Assembly (NCBI GenBank): GCA_029865265.1
Contig: JAOUHG010000002.1
Span: 181,933 to 245,932, forward strand
Direction: 5' to 3'
Length of the DNA stretch: 64,000 bases
Source of the DNA: Candidatus Krumholzibacteriia bacterium
Lineage (GTDB): Bacteria; Krumholzibacteriota; Krumholzibacteriia; WVZY01; JAKEHA01
Each line of letters opens with the position of its first letter. Positions within the stretch are counted from its first letter, which is position 1. Positions 62,329 through 64,000 of the stretch are shown piece after piece. The notes beneath the pieces are model-generated. The model saw only the letters and a program-made list of their open reading frames with translations. It was not told the DNA's origin and ran no database searches. The position numbers and the translations under genes are program-made.

Positions 62329-62765
62329 AGCTCGCGACGCCTCCGCACGTTTGGATTCTTCTTGTCGCTGGTGAAGGACACGCGCACGGCGCTGGCGTCC
62401 TTAAGTTCCTCCATCACGTCGGAAACCACACGATAGGGAGCGCGATCATCCGCGTTGAAGGCCACGATGAGGTCGGGGCGCTCCGAGAGCATCCCCTTGA
62501 GGATGTCTTCGATCTGCTCCATCTTCACGATCTTGTCGTTGATGGAGATGCTCCCGGCCTGGTTGATCCAGATGTGCATTATCTTCTCACGCTGCTGGCG
62601 CTGCGCGGTCTCGGCACGCGGCAGCGTGACCTCGAGTCCGTCCTCCATCTTGAAGATAGTGGTGGCCATGAAGAAAATCAGGAGCAAAAACGCAATGTCC
62701 GCCATGGAGGCGGTGGGCACGTTGTTGCGCACCCCCTGTTTCTTCTTGAAAACGCCAATCTTCAC
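62325..62765 (-). CDS. ExbD/TolR-type biopolymer transport protein, copy 2
   Basis: The 146 residues have a short basic start (KIGVFKKKQGVRN), one helix carrying the proton-relay Asp in TASMADIAFLLLIFFMATTIF, and a periplasmic domain ending in SDKKNPNVRRREL-like basic residues. The start is GTG sharing one base with the stop of the first exbD. It pairs with ExbB and the other ExbD in the same unit. Confidence 0.93.
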   Translation of the reverse strand: MKIGVFKKKQGVRNNVPTASMADIAFLLLIFFMATTIFKMEDGLEVTLPRAETAQRQQREKIMHIWINQAGSISINDKIVKMEQIEDILKGMLSERPDLIVAFNADDRAPYRVVSDVMEELKDASAVRVSFTSDKKNPNVRRRREL

Positions 62766-63184
62766 TACTGCGCACCGCCCAGCGTCTTGAGCGAAATCTT
62801 GCGGCAGTTGGCGAGCTTGATTTCGTCGAGCAGGTCGACCATCAGGCCGTATTCGGCGTCGGGGTGGGTGGCGATGACCACGACGAGCTTGTCGTTCTCG
62901 GACAACCTGCGCTCGACGAGGCTGCGGATCCCCGCGACACCCACGTTCTCGCCGTCGGTCACCACGGAGCCGTCCGGGTAGGCCCGGATCTCCATGATGT
63001 TCTTCTGCTTGACCTTGGCGACCTCGGAAGAGCGGGCCGGCAGGATGAGCGGAATCCCCTCCTCCAGCGCGAAGATGGTGGTGACGATGAAGAACACCAG
63101 GAGCAGGAAGGCGATGTCCGACATCGACGCCGCCTGAAACTCCCCCGCCTTGAAGGCGTTCTTGCTCTGCACCTTTTTGATCAC
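62765..63184 (-). CDS. ExbD/TolR-type biopolymer transport protein, copy 1
   Basis: The 139 residues have the start IKKVQSKNAFKAGEFQAAS, a single helix with the relay Asp in SMSDIAFLLLVFFIVTTIF and a periplasmic domain (EGIPLILPARSSEVAK to ISLKTLGGAQ). The start is GTG. It is 38 bases after exbB. Two ExbD genes in one unit occur in Bacteroidota and related phyla and may give a mixed dimer in the motor. Confidence 0.93.
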   Translation of the reverse strand: MIKKVQSKNAFKAGEFQAASMSDIAFLLLVFFIVTTIFALEEGIPLILPARSSEVAKVKQKNIMEIRAYPDGSVVTDGENVGVAGIRSLVERRLSENDKLVVVIATHPDAEYGLMVDLLDEIKLANCRKISLKTLGGAQ

Positions 63185-63222
63185 GTCAAGCGCTCCGCTC
63201 CGGGGCCCCGGTCAAATATACG

Positions 63223-63990
63223 CTATGCGCGCGCCTCGCGCGCCTTGTGTTCCATGTCGAGCAGTTCGTCGACCACCTCGGCGCTGGCCTCTTCCATCTC
63301 GATGACGAAGCGGTCGATGCGCGTGACGAAGTAGCTGTAGAACAGCGTGATCGGCACCGCGATGACCAGACCGGCGGCGGTGGTGATAAGCGCCTCTTCG
63401 ATACCCTTGGCAACGAGCTTGGCGCTCACCTGCTCCGCGGCCGCGATGGCGGCGAACGCGCTGATCATACCGGACACGGTTCCAAGGAAGCCCAGCAGCG
63501 GGGCCACGTTGGAGATGGTGGCCAGGGCGGTCAGCCCGCGTTCCAGGAACGACATCTCGATGGCACCCGAAGTCGCGATGGCCTTCTCGACCGCCTCGGG
63601 GCCGCGATGCGCGCGCAGCAGGCCCGAGTGCAGCACGGCTGCAATCGGCCCCCGCGTTCTGCGGCATACCTCCAGCGCTGCTTCGGATCCCTCGTCGCGC
63701 AGGGCCTTGACGAGATCCATCATGAGCTTCTTGGTGTTGGTATGCGCGCGCGACAGCGTCCACAGACGCTCCAGGCTCAGCACCAGCCCCACGATGGAGC
63801 AGATGAGGAGCGCGTGCATGAAGTTGCCGCCCTTGATATACAGCTGTCCCAGACCGCTGTTCTTGACGCGGTTCTGGATCTTGGCGTTTTCCTTCCGGAT
63901 CATCTCCGCGATCGCTGCCGCGACCTCGACGGAGTCATTGGGGGCGGTGAGAAAGGAATCCGGGTCGATCGGGGCCGCCATGGACGTCAT
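63223..63990 (-). CDS. ExbB/MotA-type motor protein (start near window edge)
   Basis: The 255 residues show an N-terminal cytoplasmic segment (about 1-55), a first helix (FMHALLICSIVGLVLSLERLW) and the paired helices of the ExbB domain (ISNVAPLLGFLGTVSGMISAF, ALITTAAGLVIAVPITLFYSYF). It is the channel subunit driving the two ExbD proteins and TonB. The ATG at 63990 is only ten bases from the window end and no ribosome site can be seen, so the true start may lie beyond it. The open frame continues to the edge. Confidence 0.9.
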   Translation of the reverse strand: MTSMAAPIDPDSFLTAPNDSVEVAAAIAEMIRKENAKIQNRVKNSGLGQLYIKGGNFMHALLICSIVGLVLSLERLWTLSRAHTNTKKLMMDLVKALRDEGSEAALEVCRRTRGPIAAVLHSGLLRAHRGPEAVEKAIATSGAIEMSFLERGLTALATISNVAPLLGFLGTVSGMISAFAAIAAAEQVSAKLVAKGIEEALITTAAGLVIAVPITLFYSYFVTRIDRFVIEMEEASAEVVDELLDMEHKAREARA

Positions 63991-64000
63991 GTCGACGTTC

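Overview
The window reads as a chromosomal segment of a high-GC, diderm (Gram-negative type) bacterium. Both membranes are evident from a complete Tol-Pal system, two TonB/ExbB/ExbD-type energisers, a TolC-type channel, Lgt, lipoproteins with lipoboxes and several outer-membrane beta-barrel proteins. A rod-shape locus (mreB-mreC-mreD-mrdA-rodA) is present. A GWxTD-domain protein, a DUF4384 protein and the overall gene style suggest an uncultivated lineage near the FCB group, Gemmatimonadota, Eisenbacteria or Krumholzibacteria; this placement is inference. I see no insertion sequence, prophage, integrase, CRISPR array or obvious recent transfer.

Layout. 1-2.5 kb: a partial Hsp20 gene with a sigma-54-like promoter, an MFS permease and acpS. 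2.5-11.3 kb: a tight minus-strand run tolQ-tolR-tolA-tolB-pal-cpoB, continuing into two CNNM/CorC-type membrane proteins, a DUF1611 (DgcN-like) protein and an enolase-superfamily epimerase (DgcA/dipeptide-epimerase-like). 11.6-14 kb: a Trp/Gly- and Arg/Ser-rich secreted DUF4384 protein and a Cys-rich exported protein, meeting at a strong terminator. 14.1-16.5 kb: an ECF sigma factor, zinc-finger anti-sigma factor, YbjQ-family protein and metallo-beta-lactamase-fold hydrolase. 16.6-20.5 kb: an M2-like metallopeptidase, fructose-1,6-bisphosphatase and two small outer-membrane barrels. 20.7-26.5 kb: patatin, SAM hydrolase and RtcB in one run, then a small exported protein, CutA, a ZIP metal transporter and a PP-loop tRNA-thiolase-like protein.

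26.6-34 kb: a dipeptide ABC transporter without ATPases, thioredoxin, a rhomboid protease, DUF4446 and DUF4139 proteins. 34-38.6 kb: secG with tRNA-Leu(GAG), gapA-pgk-tpiA and a ComF-type phosphoribosyltransferase. 38.6-45.7 kb: lgt, rodA, mrdA, mreD, mreC, mreB and radC. 45.8-48.9 kb: a TPR-fused rhomboid, a large outer-membrane barrel and its 420-nt structured upstream region. 48.9-54.7 kb: GWxTD protein, second dipeptide-binding protein, two permeases and an NlpC/P60 peptidase, probably for murein-peptide uptake and cleavage. 54.7-60.6 kb: a MacA/MacB-like exporter with two FtsX-type permeases, a separate ATPase and a TolC-like channel. 60.8-64 kb: exbB-exbD-exbD-tonB and an extra tonB.

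The dominant theme is the cell envelope: constriction and outer-membrane energisation (Tol-Pal, TonB), rod-shaped wall growth (Mre/RodA/PBP2), and possible recycling of wall peptides (two dipeptide transporters, an NlpC/P60 peptidase, an epimerase with DUF1611). Many neighbouring genes overlap by four bases (ATGA, GTGA or TTGA), so long translationally coupled operons are likely. Several genes use GTG or TTG starts; I moved starts where Shine-Dalgarno sites or overlaps supported it.
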